Positions 1 to 5,373 of a stretch of 9,464 nucleotides of DNA are shown here, piece by piece. This stretch comes from Bacillota bacterium. Its GTDB lineage: Bacteria; Bacillota; Clostridia; DSM-8532. The notes beneath the pieces are model-generated. The model was not told the origin of the DNA. It saw nothing but the letters and a program-made list of their open reading frames with translations, and searched no databases. The stretch covers positions 1 through 9,464 of the forward strand of contig JAEZBW010000203.1 of assembly GCA_023426765.1 (NCBI GenBank), given 5' to 3'. How positions within the stretch are numbered: the first letter of the stretch is position 1; every line of letters starts with the position of its first letter. A program made the translations under genes and the position numbers.

Positions 1-5
1 CTTTA

Positions 6-43
6 CTTTCGTGACCTAATGAAGTACGATTAGGTCATGAAAG
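6..43. promoter_or_regulatory. Inverted-repeat operator candidate of the AbiE operon
   Basis: CTTTCGTGACCTAAT (6-20) and ATTAGGTCATGAAAG (29-43) are 15-base inverted arms separated by 8 bases, matching at 14 of 15 positions. The single mismatch (G11 opposite T38) is a G-U wobble in RNA, so a transcript could also fold this as a continuous 15-bp stem. The right arm runs into the AAGGAAGG ribosome site of the next gene. AbiEi antitoxins of known systems bind inverted repeats upstream of their own operon and repress it, so an autoregulatory operator is the natural reading. No T-run follows, so it is not a terminator. The promoter itself must lie mostly left of the window. Confidence 0.7.
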
Positions 44-56
44 GAAGGTGATGCAG

Positions 57-656
57 ATGTTCACCTCAAAGTCAGAAAAGCTTGATAACTTATTGCAAAT
101 GAAAAACGGATTTTTAAAGACATCTGAAGCTATAGCAACGGGTATCTCAAGAGCTTATTTCCGAGAGTATGTCCAAAAACGCGGACTGGAAAGGGTAGCC
201 CGGGGTTTGTACCGTTCGATGAATACCTGGGATGATCCTATGTTTGTGTTACAGGTCCGGTATCCGGATTTAATCTTCTCTCATGAAACAGCTCTCTATC
301 TGTTAAACCTGGCGGACCGGGAACCAGATCCGTTTACTGTCACCATGCGGGCAGGTGTGAATGCTACTGCCTTATCAAATGCCGGAATCAAGGTGTATAA
401 GATAAAGGCTCAGTTGTTTGAGAAAGGTCTGGTTAAAGTAAAGTCTCTGTCGGGGAATTCCCTCCGGTCGTATAACGCTGAGAGAACAATCTGCGATTTG
501 CTTAGGAGTCGCAATCATATTGAAATCCAAACTCTGCAGACAGCCATTAAGGAGTATCTGCGCCTTGAGGAGAAAAACATCCCACAGCTGATGCGCTATG
601 CAAAGGCATTTTCTGTGGATAAGATTCTCCGTTCCTATTTGGAGGTTCTTTTATGA
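57..656 (+). CDS. abiEi: AbiEi-family antitoxin and transcriptional regulator (type IV toxin-antitoxin)
   Basis: This protein of about 199 residues fits the AbiEi antitoxin family. The first 55 residues form a winged helix-turn-helix with the family pattern of a helix ending in FLKTSEAIATGISRAY, then a recognition helix, then the wing sequence LERVARGLYR. The C-terminal part, with SHETALYLLNLADREP and SYNAERTICDLLR, matches the usual AbiEi C-terminal region. In studied systems this protein represses the operon through its wHTH and counteracts the toxin. Possible starts are GTG at 48, ATG at 51 and ATG at 57. The AAGGAAGG site at 41-48 is best spaced for ATG 57, so that start is used. The gene overlaps the toxin gene by 4 bases (ATGA, 653-656), so the two are probably translationally coupled. 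Family assignment rests on recognised sequence patterns, not on a search. Confidence 0.88.
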   Translation: MFTSKSEKLDNLLQMKNGFLKTSEAIATGISRAYFREYVQKRGLERVARGLYRSMNTWDDPMFVLQVRYPDLIFSHETALYLLNLADREPDPFTVTMRAGVNATALSNAGIKVYKIKAQLFEKGLVKVKSLSGNSLRSYNAERTICDLLRSRNHIEIQTLQTAIKEYLRLEEKNIPQLMRYAKAFSVDKILRSYLEVLL

Positions 657-1498
657 TTTACTCCTCTGAAAAACTCAAAGCCATGGTTCGGAAGTTATCT
701 CAAGGGAATAGCGCCAAAGCACAGATTCTATTTCGGAACTATGTGATGGAACGCTTCCTGGAACGGTTATCTATATCGCCTTACCAAGAAAATCTCATTC
801 TCAAAGGAGGAGCGCTTGTATCTGCCATGGTAGGCTTGGATAACCGTTCCACCATGGACGTGGATGCGACAATAAAGGGCGTGACTTTATCTGAAGAATC
901 TGCAAGGAAAATCGTGGAGGAGATTTGCGGAGTGCCCGTAGATGACGGGATGACCTTTGAAATCCAAAAAGTAACGCAGATTATGGATGAGTTCGACTAC
1001 CCGGGCATCCGGATTATGATGGAGGCAACGCTGGAATCCATGCGGACCCCGCTGAAACTGGATTTTTCCACGGATGATGTGATTACGCCCCGGGAAGTGG
1101 TCTATGCCTTCCGGCTGATATTTGAGGACCGGACCATTTCTATACTGGCTTACAATCTGGAAACGGTGCTTGCTGAAAAGTTGGAGACTCTACTTTCCAG
1201 GGGCACGGCAAACACCCGGATGCGTGACTTTTATGATCTCTATGCCCTTTCCGAAAGCCAGGAACAAAACATTGACCCTGATGTGCTAAAGGCAGCATTT
1301 GCAAACACCTGCCGCAAACGGATTTCTTCCGGATTGATTGACGAAGCCGATATGATTCTTTCTGAAGTAGAGGAGAGTCCCGAGATGGTCAATTTGTGGA
1401 AGGGCTATCAGAAAAAATTCGATTATGCCGCTGACATTACCTGGCATATGGTGATGCAAGCGGCAAGAAGGCTCATGACAGTAGCAATCAGAGTATGA
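653..1498 (+). CDS. abiEii: AbiEii/AbiGii-family nucleotidyltransferase toxin
   Basis: The 281-residue protein has the motif set of the DUF1814 / AbiEii nucleotidyltransferase family. The glycine motif KGGAL spans residues 51-55. The acidic pair D69 and D71 lies in RSTMDVDATIKG. A third acidic residue, D137, lies in PLKLDFSTDD. K176 lies in TVLAEKLETLLSR, and a basic-acidic motif RMRDFYDLYAL spans 189-199. All expected active-site acidic residues are present, so the enzyme looks intact. In this family the enzyme is a bacteriostatic toxin that transfers nucleotides; some relatives modify tRNA acceptor ends. The exact substrate here cannot be read from sequence. The start ATG at 653 has GGAGG at 641-645, 7 bases upstream, inside the end of the antitoxin gene. 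No obvious terminator follows directly. Confidence 0.88.
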   Translation: MIYSSEKLKAMVRKLSQGNSAKAQILFRNYVMERFLERLSISPYQENLILKGGALVSAMVGLDNRSTMDVDATIKGVTLSEESARKIVEEICGVPVDDGMTFEIQKVTQIMDEFDYPGIRIMMEATLESMRTPLKLDFSTDDVITPREVVYAFRLIFEDRTISILAYNLETVLAEKLETLLSRGTANTRMRDFYDLYALSESQEQNIDPDVLKAAFANTCRKRISSGLIDEADMILSEVEESPEMVNLWKGYQKKFDYAADITWHMVMQAARRLMTVAIRV

Positions 1499-1566
1499 AT
1501 GGATTATTCCGTAATATGCTCTCCTGAACAGACAAACATACAATTACAGCTTTAGATTTGATCCCC

Positions 1567-1657
1567 AGGAGGATTACACTATGAAAAATAAAGAACAAGA
1601 ATATATTTGAGCAAAGCTGAATGGCAGATCGTTTTATATGCACAGCTTGACTTTTAA
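1567..1657 (+). pseudogene. Broken small-ORF start with a perfect ribosome site
   Basis: AGGAGG at 1567-1572 sits 8 bases before ATG 1581, an ideal initiation site. The frame gives only MKNKEQEYI before TGA at 1608-1610. A single-base shift around 1607 would continue it as LSKAEWQIVLYAQLDF, stopping at TAA 1655-1657 inside the tRNA anticodon loop. The strong initiation signal with an immediate stop suggests the 5' end of a gene cut off when the tRNA junction formed, or one that decayed by frameshift. I do not recognise the peptide. A real 9-residue leader peptide is possible but less likely. Confidence 0.35.
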
Positions 1658-1695
1658 TCAAGGTGTCCGGAGTTCGAGTCTCCGGTGGGTCACCA
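1646..1695 (+). pseudogene. 3' half of tRNA-Lys(UUU); likely attachment-site remnant of an integrative element
   Basis: From 1646 the sequence folds as the 3' part of a tRNA. The anticodon stem CTTGA/TCAAG (1646-1650, 1658-1662) encloses loop CTTTTAA with anticodon TTT at 1653-1655. The variable loop is at 1663-1667. The T-arm is CGGAG/CTCCG with loop TTCGAGT (1668-1684). The 3' acceptor strand is GTGGGTC (1685-1691), then discriminator A and CCA at 1693-1695. A 5' acceptor strand of GACCCAC is expected but is not found upstream, and no proper D-arm is present; AGCTGAATGGCAGA at 1617-1630 only vaguely resembles one. A 3' half starting at the anticodon arm and still followed by its terminator is the typical displaced end after integration into a tRNA gene. 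That places the element to the left. Confidence 0.8.
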
Positions 1696-1696
1696 G

Positions 1697-1738
1697 GGAA
1701 ACCGTTTAAAACTACTGTTTTGAGCGGTTTCCTTTTTT
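1697..1738 (+). terminator. Strong rho-independent terminator behind the tRNA-Lys fragment
   Basis: GGAAACCGTTTAAAAC (1697-1712) pairs with GTTTTGAGCGGTTTCC (1717-1732) around a TACT loop. All 16 positions pair in RNA, counting two G-U wobbles, and six T follow at 1733-1738. It starts two bases after the tRNA CCA end, so it is most simply the original tRNA gene terminator. It would also stop read-through from the AbiE operon. Confidence 0.88.
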
Positions 1739-1774
1739 ATTAGGTCAGTTTTCCGAGCCCTTTGAGAAATTTCC

Positions 1775-1826
1775 AAAAAGTAAAGAAACCCTCGAAAACC
1801 GCTTATACCAGCTGTTTCCAAGGGTT
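1775..1826 (-). terminator. Probable terminator of the serine hydrolase gene
   Basis: Read on the minus strand, AACCCTTGGAAAC (1814-1826) pairs with GTTTTCGAGGGTT (1787-1799). All 13 positions pair in RNA if two G-U wobbles are allowed, and a small inner GCT/AGC pairing narrows the 14-base loop. A T-rich tail (TTTACTTTTTGG) runs to about 1775. It lies about 38 bases beyond the hydrolase stop codon. Confidence 0.6.
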
Positions 1827-1863
1827 ACTGTCTCTATGGGAGTTCATTCATCTGAGTTGTGGT

Positions 1864-3036
1864 TTACCATATTATCCCTGACCAGATAATATTCTTTACA
1901 TTCAGCAAACTTTCCGGGTACCATTGATTACCGTCTGTATACGGAACCAACCACGCTGCACAAAGCTTCTCCCTCGGATCAACTGCAACGCATAAGTACC
2001 CCCAACCTTCATGGAAAAAGAAATCAGGGCTTGTAATGATGGCATCTCCTCTGCGCAGATCGGGCCCCATACCATATAACCGGTCTCTATCATTTGCACC
2101 CCAGCAGTAGTTTGGGACATTAAAGAGATACTTTGTACGCATTTTTTCAATGGACATTTTCCCCAGTATTCGGCTATTTCCAAGACGTCCGCCATTACAG
2201 AGCATTCTGGCAAAGCGGGATAAATCCGTTGCCGTGGAGTGCATCCCTCCTGCTGTATCCGGTACCTCACTCCAGATACTGTTTTCAGCCCCGATATCAG
2301 AAACGCCATTGATCGTATCATGAATCCATTTCTCCTGATCCTCGAACTGGATTATGTGGCGTCTGGCAAGTTCAGGCTCGGGTTTGAAGCTGGAATCATT
2401 CATGCCTAATGGTTCTAAAATATTTTTTGTGATATACTCTTCCGCTCTTAATCCGGTAACATTCCGAATCAAGGCACCCAGTAGTGTAAAACCAAATGAA
2501 CAGTAGATCCACTGTTCTCCAGGTTCGCAAGTAACACCAGCCTTCAGTCCGGCTTCTATCCAGTCATCACCCTTCTTACATTTCTCTATGTAGGCATAAG
2601 GATCGGTTTCCGGATCCGAACCAAACGGAAGACCGGAGGAATGTGAGAGCACCTGCGCAATCGTTATTTTCTTAAAAGGTTCTTTATCCATCTGTGGAAT
2701 ATAACGGGACATCGGTTCATCCGGTCGGATGAAACCATCCTCTACAAGCTTGAACACAGCTACAGTGGTTATAAACTTGGTAACTGAAGCTGCTCTCATG
2801 ACTGTATCGGGTTTCATCAATCCTGCCTGCTCCCTTTTATAACTGTTGAAGCCTAATGCATTGCTGGCAATCACTTTGTCATTTCTGGCAATGCAATAGC
2901 TTGCTCCAATCAGTCGCTTATCCTCGATCATTTTCCACAAATGTGAATTCAATGCATCAACCCTGCTGCTGTCATATCCCACAAGTTCAGGTATTTCATC
3001 GACAGGACCTTTTTGAAGTATCATCTCGCTCATCAT
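1864..3036 (-). CDS. Beta-lactamase-family serine hydrolase (class C / DD-peptidase-like)
   Basis: The 390-residue protein has the beta-lactamase / penicillin-binding-protein-like fold typical of family PF00144 (Pfam name from memory). The nucleophile motif is S84-V-T-K87 in MRAASVTKFITT. The second motif is Y178-C-S180 in WIYCSFGFTLLG, where most relatives have Y-x-N. The third is H342-E-G344 in FFFHEGWGY, in place of K-T-G. LSHSSGLP (130-137) and the EPLGM turn are further family hallmarks. Members are D-aminopeptidases, esterases or peptidases; true beta-lactam resistance should not be assumed. No signal peptide is seen, so it is probably cytoplasmic. The ribosome site GGAGG (revcomp of 3042-3046) precedes two adjacent ATGs at 3036 and 3033; the second has slightly better spacing. 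The gene is flanked by its own promoter and terminator and appears monocistronic. An overlapping frame at 1902-2321 is a shadow. Confidence 0.88.
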   Translation of the reverse strand: MMSEMILQKGPVDEIPELVGYDSSRVDALNSHLWKMIEDKRLIGASYCIARNDKVIASNALGFNSYKREQAGLMKPDTVMRAASVTKFITTVAVFKLVEDGFIRPDEPMSRYIPQMDKEPFKKITIAQVLSHSSGLPFGSDPETDPYAYIEKCKKGDDWIEAGLKAGVTCEPGEQWIYCSFGFTLLGALIRNVTGLRAEEYITKNILEPLGMNDSSFKPEPELARRHIIQFEDQEKWIHDTINGVSDIGAENSIWSEVPDTAGGMHSTATDLSRFARMLCNGGRLGNSRILGKMSIEKMRTKYLFNVPNYCWGANDRDRLYGMGPDLRRGDAIITSPDFFFHEGWGYLCVAVDPREKLCAAWLVPYTDGNQWYPESLLNVKNIIWSGIIW

Positions 3037-3101
3037 TATCTCCTCCGATTTATACAGCTACCATGTTAATTTTTCCTTTATAGGCAATTCTCTTTCTCTT
3101 G

Positions 3102-3130
3102 AATATATCTCATTTTAATTTATTTTTCAA
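3102..3130 (-). promoter_or_regulatory. Sigma-A-type promoter of the serine hydrolase gene
   Basis: On the minus strand TTGAAA (3125-3130) and TATATT (3102-3107) are separated by exactly 17 AT-rich bases, a near-consensus housekeeping promoter. Transcription would start near 3095, giving a leader of about 60 bases before the GGAGG site and ATG 3036. No clear operator is seen around it. Confidence 0.7.
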
Positions 3131-3232
3131 TTTATGAACATAAGTTTTTATCCACATCCACTCTACCCAATGCGTGTCGTTCAGGAGGCAAGATTTATAC
3201 AATAATACTACGGAAAGGTGAAAAGGTGTGGA

Positions 3233-3273
3233 CTGATTGAAGAAAGCCCCTCCACTTGATAAAGTGGAAGGGC
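3233..3273 (-). terminator. Terminator of the decayed stalk-domain gene
   Basis: On the minus strand GCCCTTCCACTT (3262-3273) pairs with AAGTGGAGGGGC (3246-3257) around a TATC loop: 12 pairs, one of them G-U. TTTCTTC follows. It lies 60 bases after the stop codon of the remnant at 3334, as expected for that gene's original terminator. It has no T-run on the plus strand. Confidence 0.65.
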
Positions 3274-3333
3274 ACTATAAACATCAGTATTATTAAAATC
3301 ATTATTTCGCCTAATAAAGTGCCAAGCGCATCG

Positions 3334-3462
3334 TCAGTCATCTGTATAAGGCGACACGTCGGGCTCAATCCAAGCCTTGTTATCGCGCCAGTCAACATCA
3401 AAGTCGAAAATTTTCGCGATATCGCGGAGCTCCATAGTTTTGCAGTACTTATTGAGATAGTA
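3334..3462 (-). pseudogene. C-terminal remnant of a stalk-domain (copper amine oxidase N-like) protein
   Basis: The minus-strand frame ending at TGA 3334-3336 reads LYYLNKYCKTMELRDIAKIF and then DFDVDWRDNKAWIEPDVSPY, with TDD at the end. The pattern of L-R-D-I-A-x-hydrophobic-F followed by F-D-V-D-W is the signature end of copper amine oxidase N-terminal-like (stalk) domains found in exported clostridial proteins. Only about 40 recognisable residues remain, and the frame meets a TGA near 3485 with no start codon or ribosome site. It is therefore a fragment. Homology fades at the hairpin at 3462-3500, next to the insertion sequence, so the rest of the gene was probably lost by insertion-linked deletion. 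The 1109-residue neighbour ends in the same domain type but is complete, so this is a piece of a different gene. Longer frames across this region on either strand (3195-3482, 3256-3465) are not convincing. Confidence 0.6.
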
Positions 3463-3515
3463 TAGCTCGAAAGCTTTCTCAATTCACGCTTTCGAGCTAT
3501 TTTTATTTCTATTTT
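3462..3515 (+). terminator. Plus-strand terminator hairpin just outside the insertion sequence
   Basis: ATAGCTCGAAAGC (3462-3474) and GCTTTCGAGCTAT (3488-3500) form a perfect 13-bp stem with a 13-base loop. A T-rich tail (TTTTTATTTCTATTTTA) follows. It ends where the proposed left end of the element begins and would block transcription entering the transposase gene from outside. No plus-strand gene lies directly upstream, so the hairpin may belong to the element or to a lost gene. Confidence 0.7.
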
Positions 3516-3516
3516 A

Positions 3517-3538
3517 TGTCATATTATTATTGCGTTAT
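3517..3538 (+). repeat. Left terminal inverted repeat of the insertion sequence (proposed)
   Basis: The 22 bases from TGTCATA to GCGTTAT match the reverse complement of 5301-5322 at 15 of 22 positions. The matching blocks are TGTCA, TT, TTG, GT and AT. The mismatches are mixed transitions and transversions. Confidence 0.5.
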
Positions 3539-3558
3539 ATTGAATAATATGGTATAAT
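3530..3558 (+). promoter_or_regulatory. Extended -10 promoter of the transposase gene
   Basis: A perfect TATAAT (3553-3558) is preceded by TGG, matching the TGn extended -10 element. A weak -35 (TTGCGT, 3530-3535) lies 17 bases upstream. The start codon at 3579 is 20 bases downstream, so the leader is very short. The -35 overlaps the proposed left terminal repeat, so the transposase binding its own end could reduce transcription; that is an inference. Confidence 0.65.
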
Positions 3559-3578
3559 AAAAAGAAACGGGTGAATTT

Positions 3579-5297
3579 ATGTTTCTTAGAAAAGCGACAA
3601 ACAGCAAAACTGGTCGTACTTACCTTTCTATTGTTCATGGCTATCATGATCCCAAAACTCATTCTTCACGAACCAAGACCATTCAATCCATTGGGTTTCT
3701 TGACGAACTTAAAAAGGAATACGACGACCCCCTTGCTCATTTTACTGCCATCGCAAAAGAGATGGATGAAAAACGCAAACTGGACAATGCTTCTTACACC
3801 TTTTCAATTAATAAGCAGGATGTAATTCCCTTGAATACCGACAATATAAAGAACTTCGGCTATGCTGCTTTTTCCTCCATTTATCACGACCTTGGAATCC
3901 ACTCATTCTTTAAAAACCGTCAGCGGCATACAAAAAATAGCTTCGATGCCAATGTCATTATGCAAATGCTTGTTTTTTCAAGACTCATCTATCCAGCTTC
4001 CAAAAAATCCTCTTTCGATTCTCGCCATCGGTTCTTCGAAAAAACGGATTATTCTCTTGATGATGTCTACCGGTGCCTTACACTTTTCAATAAACACAAG
4101 GAAGCGCTTCAGATATGGCTCAATGACAAGATTAAAGAATTGTACTCACGGGATACGAGCCTCATTTACTACGACGTTACCAATTACTACTTTGAATCAG
4201 ACAATGCGGATGATTTCAGAACCAAAGGTGTTTCCAAAGAGCATCGCCCCAATCCTATTGTTCAAATGGGGCTGTTTATGGACAACAACGGCATACCCAT
4301 CACCTATGAATTGTTCTCCGGCAATACCAATGACTGCCTTACCTACCGCCCAAATTTCTCCAGAATAAAAAAAGAGTTTAATCTCGGCCGGGTGATAACC
4401 GTAGCCGATAAAGGGATGACTACCGGAGACAATATCTGGTTTACCAAATCAACGCCCACCAAGGATGGCTATGTTTTCAGCATGTCCGTTCGAGGTGCTG
4501 ATAAGGAACTGAAATCGTATGTGTTAAACGAATCCGATTATGTGTGGCTGGGAGACGAGTACAAGCGAAAATCCAGAAGATGTCCGCGAACCATTCAGGT
4601 AACTTCCTCTAACGGAAGTAAAATCAAGAAGGTGATCGATGAGAAGCAGGTTGTCTTCTATAGTGAAAAGTACGCAAAGCGTGCAAAAGCAGAACGCGAA
4701 GCTGCATTAGCCAAAGCCAGGGATTTGACCGTTCATCCTGGAAGCTATACTCGTGCCACCTCCCACGGTGCTGCAAAGTATGTCAAAAAGGTCGATTTCG
4801 ACAAGGACACTGGCGAAATCCTCAAAGCTTCCTCAATTCTTTCGATCGATGAAGAAAGGTTATCAGAAGAAGAAGCACTGGACGGATATTATGTCCTTGT
4901 AACCAGTGAGATGAAGGAATCCGATGACCGGATTATTGAGATTTACAGAGGTCTATGGCGTATTGAAGAGTCTTTCCGCGTGACGAAAAGCGAACTGGAA
5001 GCCAGGCCTGTCTTTGTATGGACAAAAGAGCATATTGAGGCGCATTTTCTGACTTGTTATATTGCGCTTATGCTGGCAAGGATTCTTGAAATGAAAACAG
5101 AACACCGCTACAGCATTGGTAAACTGCTGGATTCCCTTTCCCAGTCCAACTGCGTTCATGTAAGTGAAAATCTCTATTTGTTCAGTTATTACGATGAGGT
5201 TTTGCAATGGATCAGTGAAAAGATAGGCATCCACTTCAATCACAAGATGCTTTCACTTGGAGAGATAAAAAAAATTCTTGGAATGACAAAACACTAA
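3579..5297 (+). CDS. IS1634-group (IS4-like) DDE transposase
   Basis: The 572-residue protein has the layout of IS1634-type transposases: an N-terminal region, then an RNase H-like catalytic core split by a long insertion. The catalytic residues are D199 in YYDVTNYYFE, D277 in TVADKGM and E463 (or E464) in LWRIEESFRVTKSEL. K470 lies seven residues after E463, in keeping with the E-x6-K part of the IS4 YREK signature. RPVFVWTKEHIEAHFLTCY (476-494) is the usual conserved tail of this group. The length is full and no frameshift is visible, so it should be able to cut and paste its element. The ribosome site is weak (GGGTGA, 3569-3574), as is common for transposases. A GTG frame beginning at 3571 and one at 3862-4368 are shadows. 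Confidence 0.93.
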   Translation: MFLRKATNSKTGRTYLSIVHGYHDPKTHSSRTKTIQSIGFLDELKKEYDDPLAHFTAIAKEMDEKRKLDNASYTFSINKQDVIPLNTDNIKNFGYAAFSSIYHDLGIHSFFKNRQRHTKNSFDANVIMQMLVFSRLIYPASKKSSFDSRHRFFEKTDYSLDDVYRCLTLFNKHKEALQIWLNDKIKELYSRDTSLIYYDVTNYYFESDNADDFRTKGVSKEHRPNPIVQMGLFMDNNGIPITYELFSGNTNDCLTYRPNFSRIKKEFNLGRVITVADKGMTTGDNIWFTKSTPTKDGYVFSMSVRGADKELKSYVLNESDYVWLGDEYKRKSRRCPRTIQVTSSNGSKIKKVIDEKQVVFYSEKYAKRAKAEREAALAKARDLTVHPGSYTRATSHGAAKYVKKVDFDKDTGEILKASSILSIDEERLSEEEALDGYYVLVTSEMKESDDRIIEIYRGLWRIEESFRVTKSELEARPVFVWTKEHIEAHFLTCYIALMLARILEMKTEHRYSIGKLLDSLSQSNCVHVSENLYLFSYYDEVLQWISEKIGIHFNHKMLSLGEIKKILGMTKH

Positions 5298-5300
5298 GCC

Positions 5301-5322
5301 ATTACACAACAACTTTGTGACA
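5301..5322 (-). repeat. Right terminal inverted repeat of the insertion sequence (proposed)
   Basis: Read inward on the minus strand this is TGTCACAAAG followed by TTGTTGTGTAAT, the partner of 3517-3538. It begins 3 bases after the transposase stop codon, which is a usual spacing for compact insertion sequences. Confidence 0.5.
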
Positions 5323-5323
5323 A

Positions 5324-5373
5324 AAACAAAAACCCGTTAGGCCCTCTATTATCTGGGCTAACGGGTGTTTTTT
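5324..5373. terminator. Bidirectional terminator between the insertion sequence and the secreted-protein gene
   Basis: ACCCGTTAGGCCC (5332-5344) pairs with GGGCTAACGGGT (5355-5366) with one bulged G and a 10-base loop. TTTTTT (5368-5373) follows on the plus strand, and the minus strand has TTTTTGTTTTTG (5321-5332). It can stop transcripts from both sides. The last codons and TAG stop (5358-5360) of the minus-strand gene lie inside the stem. Confidence 0.88.

Larger units (their letters stand above)
3517..5322 (+). mobile_element. IS1634/IS4-type insertion sequence, apparently intact
   Basis: A single full-length DDE transposase gene is bracketed by imperfect terminal inverted repeats (3517-3538 and 5301-5322), giving a proposed length of about 1.8 kb, typical for the IS1634 group. 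The ends both begin TGTCA reading inward. No matching direct repeat of the target flanks them: TTTTA lies on the left and AAAAC on the right. The boundaries are therefore an inference from repeat similarity. The intact gene and promoter suggest the element could be active or arrived recently. Confidence 0.6.

Noticed and set aside
1286..1543. Minus-strand 85-codon frame over the end of the toxin gene
   Set aside because: It is antisense to a well-supported AbiEii gene, lacks a ribosome site and is rich in Cys/His typical of shadow frames.
1617..1645. AGCTGAATGGCAGA as a possible tRNA D-arm, making a whole tRNA-Lys with an insertion
   Set aside because: The 5' acceptor strand that should pair with GTGGGTC is absent (GAGCAAA pairs at only four of seven), and the supposed D-stem does not close.
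1717..1889. Open plus-strand frame reading through EKFPKSKETLENRLYQLFPR
   Set aside because: It has no start codon or ribosome site, begins in the tRNA terminator, overlaps the hydrolase terminator and 3' end, and resembles no family I know.
3148..3156. TTATCCACA, a perfect DnaA-box sequence
   Set aside because: It is a single copy with no cluster, no dnaA or replication gene and no AT-rich unwinding region arranged with it; a 9-base match is expected by chance now and then.
3195..3482. Minus-strand 95-codon frame and plus-strand 69-codon frame in the same area
   Set aside because: The true coding signal is a third frame (the stalk-domain remnant); both others cross terminator stems and show no family pattern.
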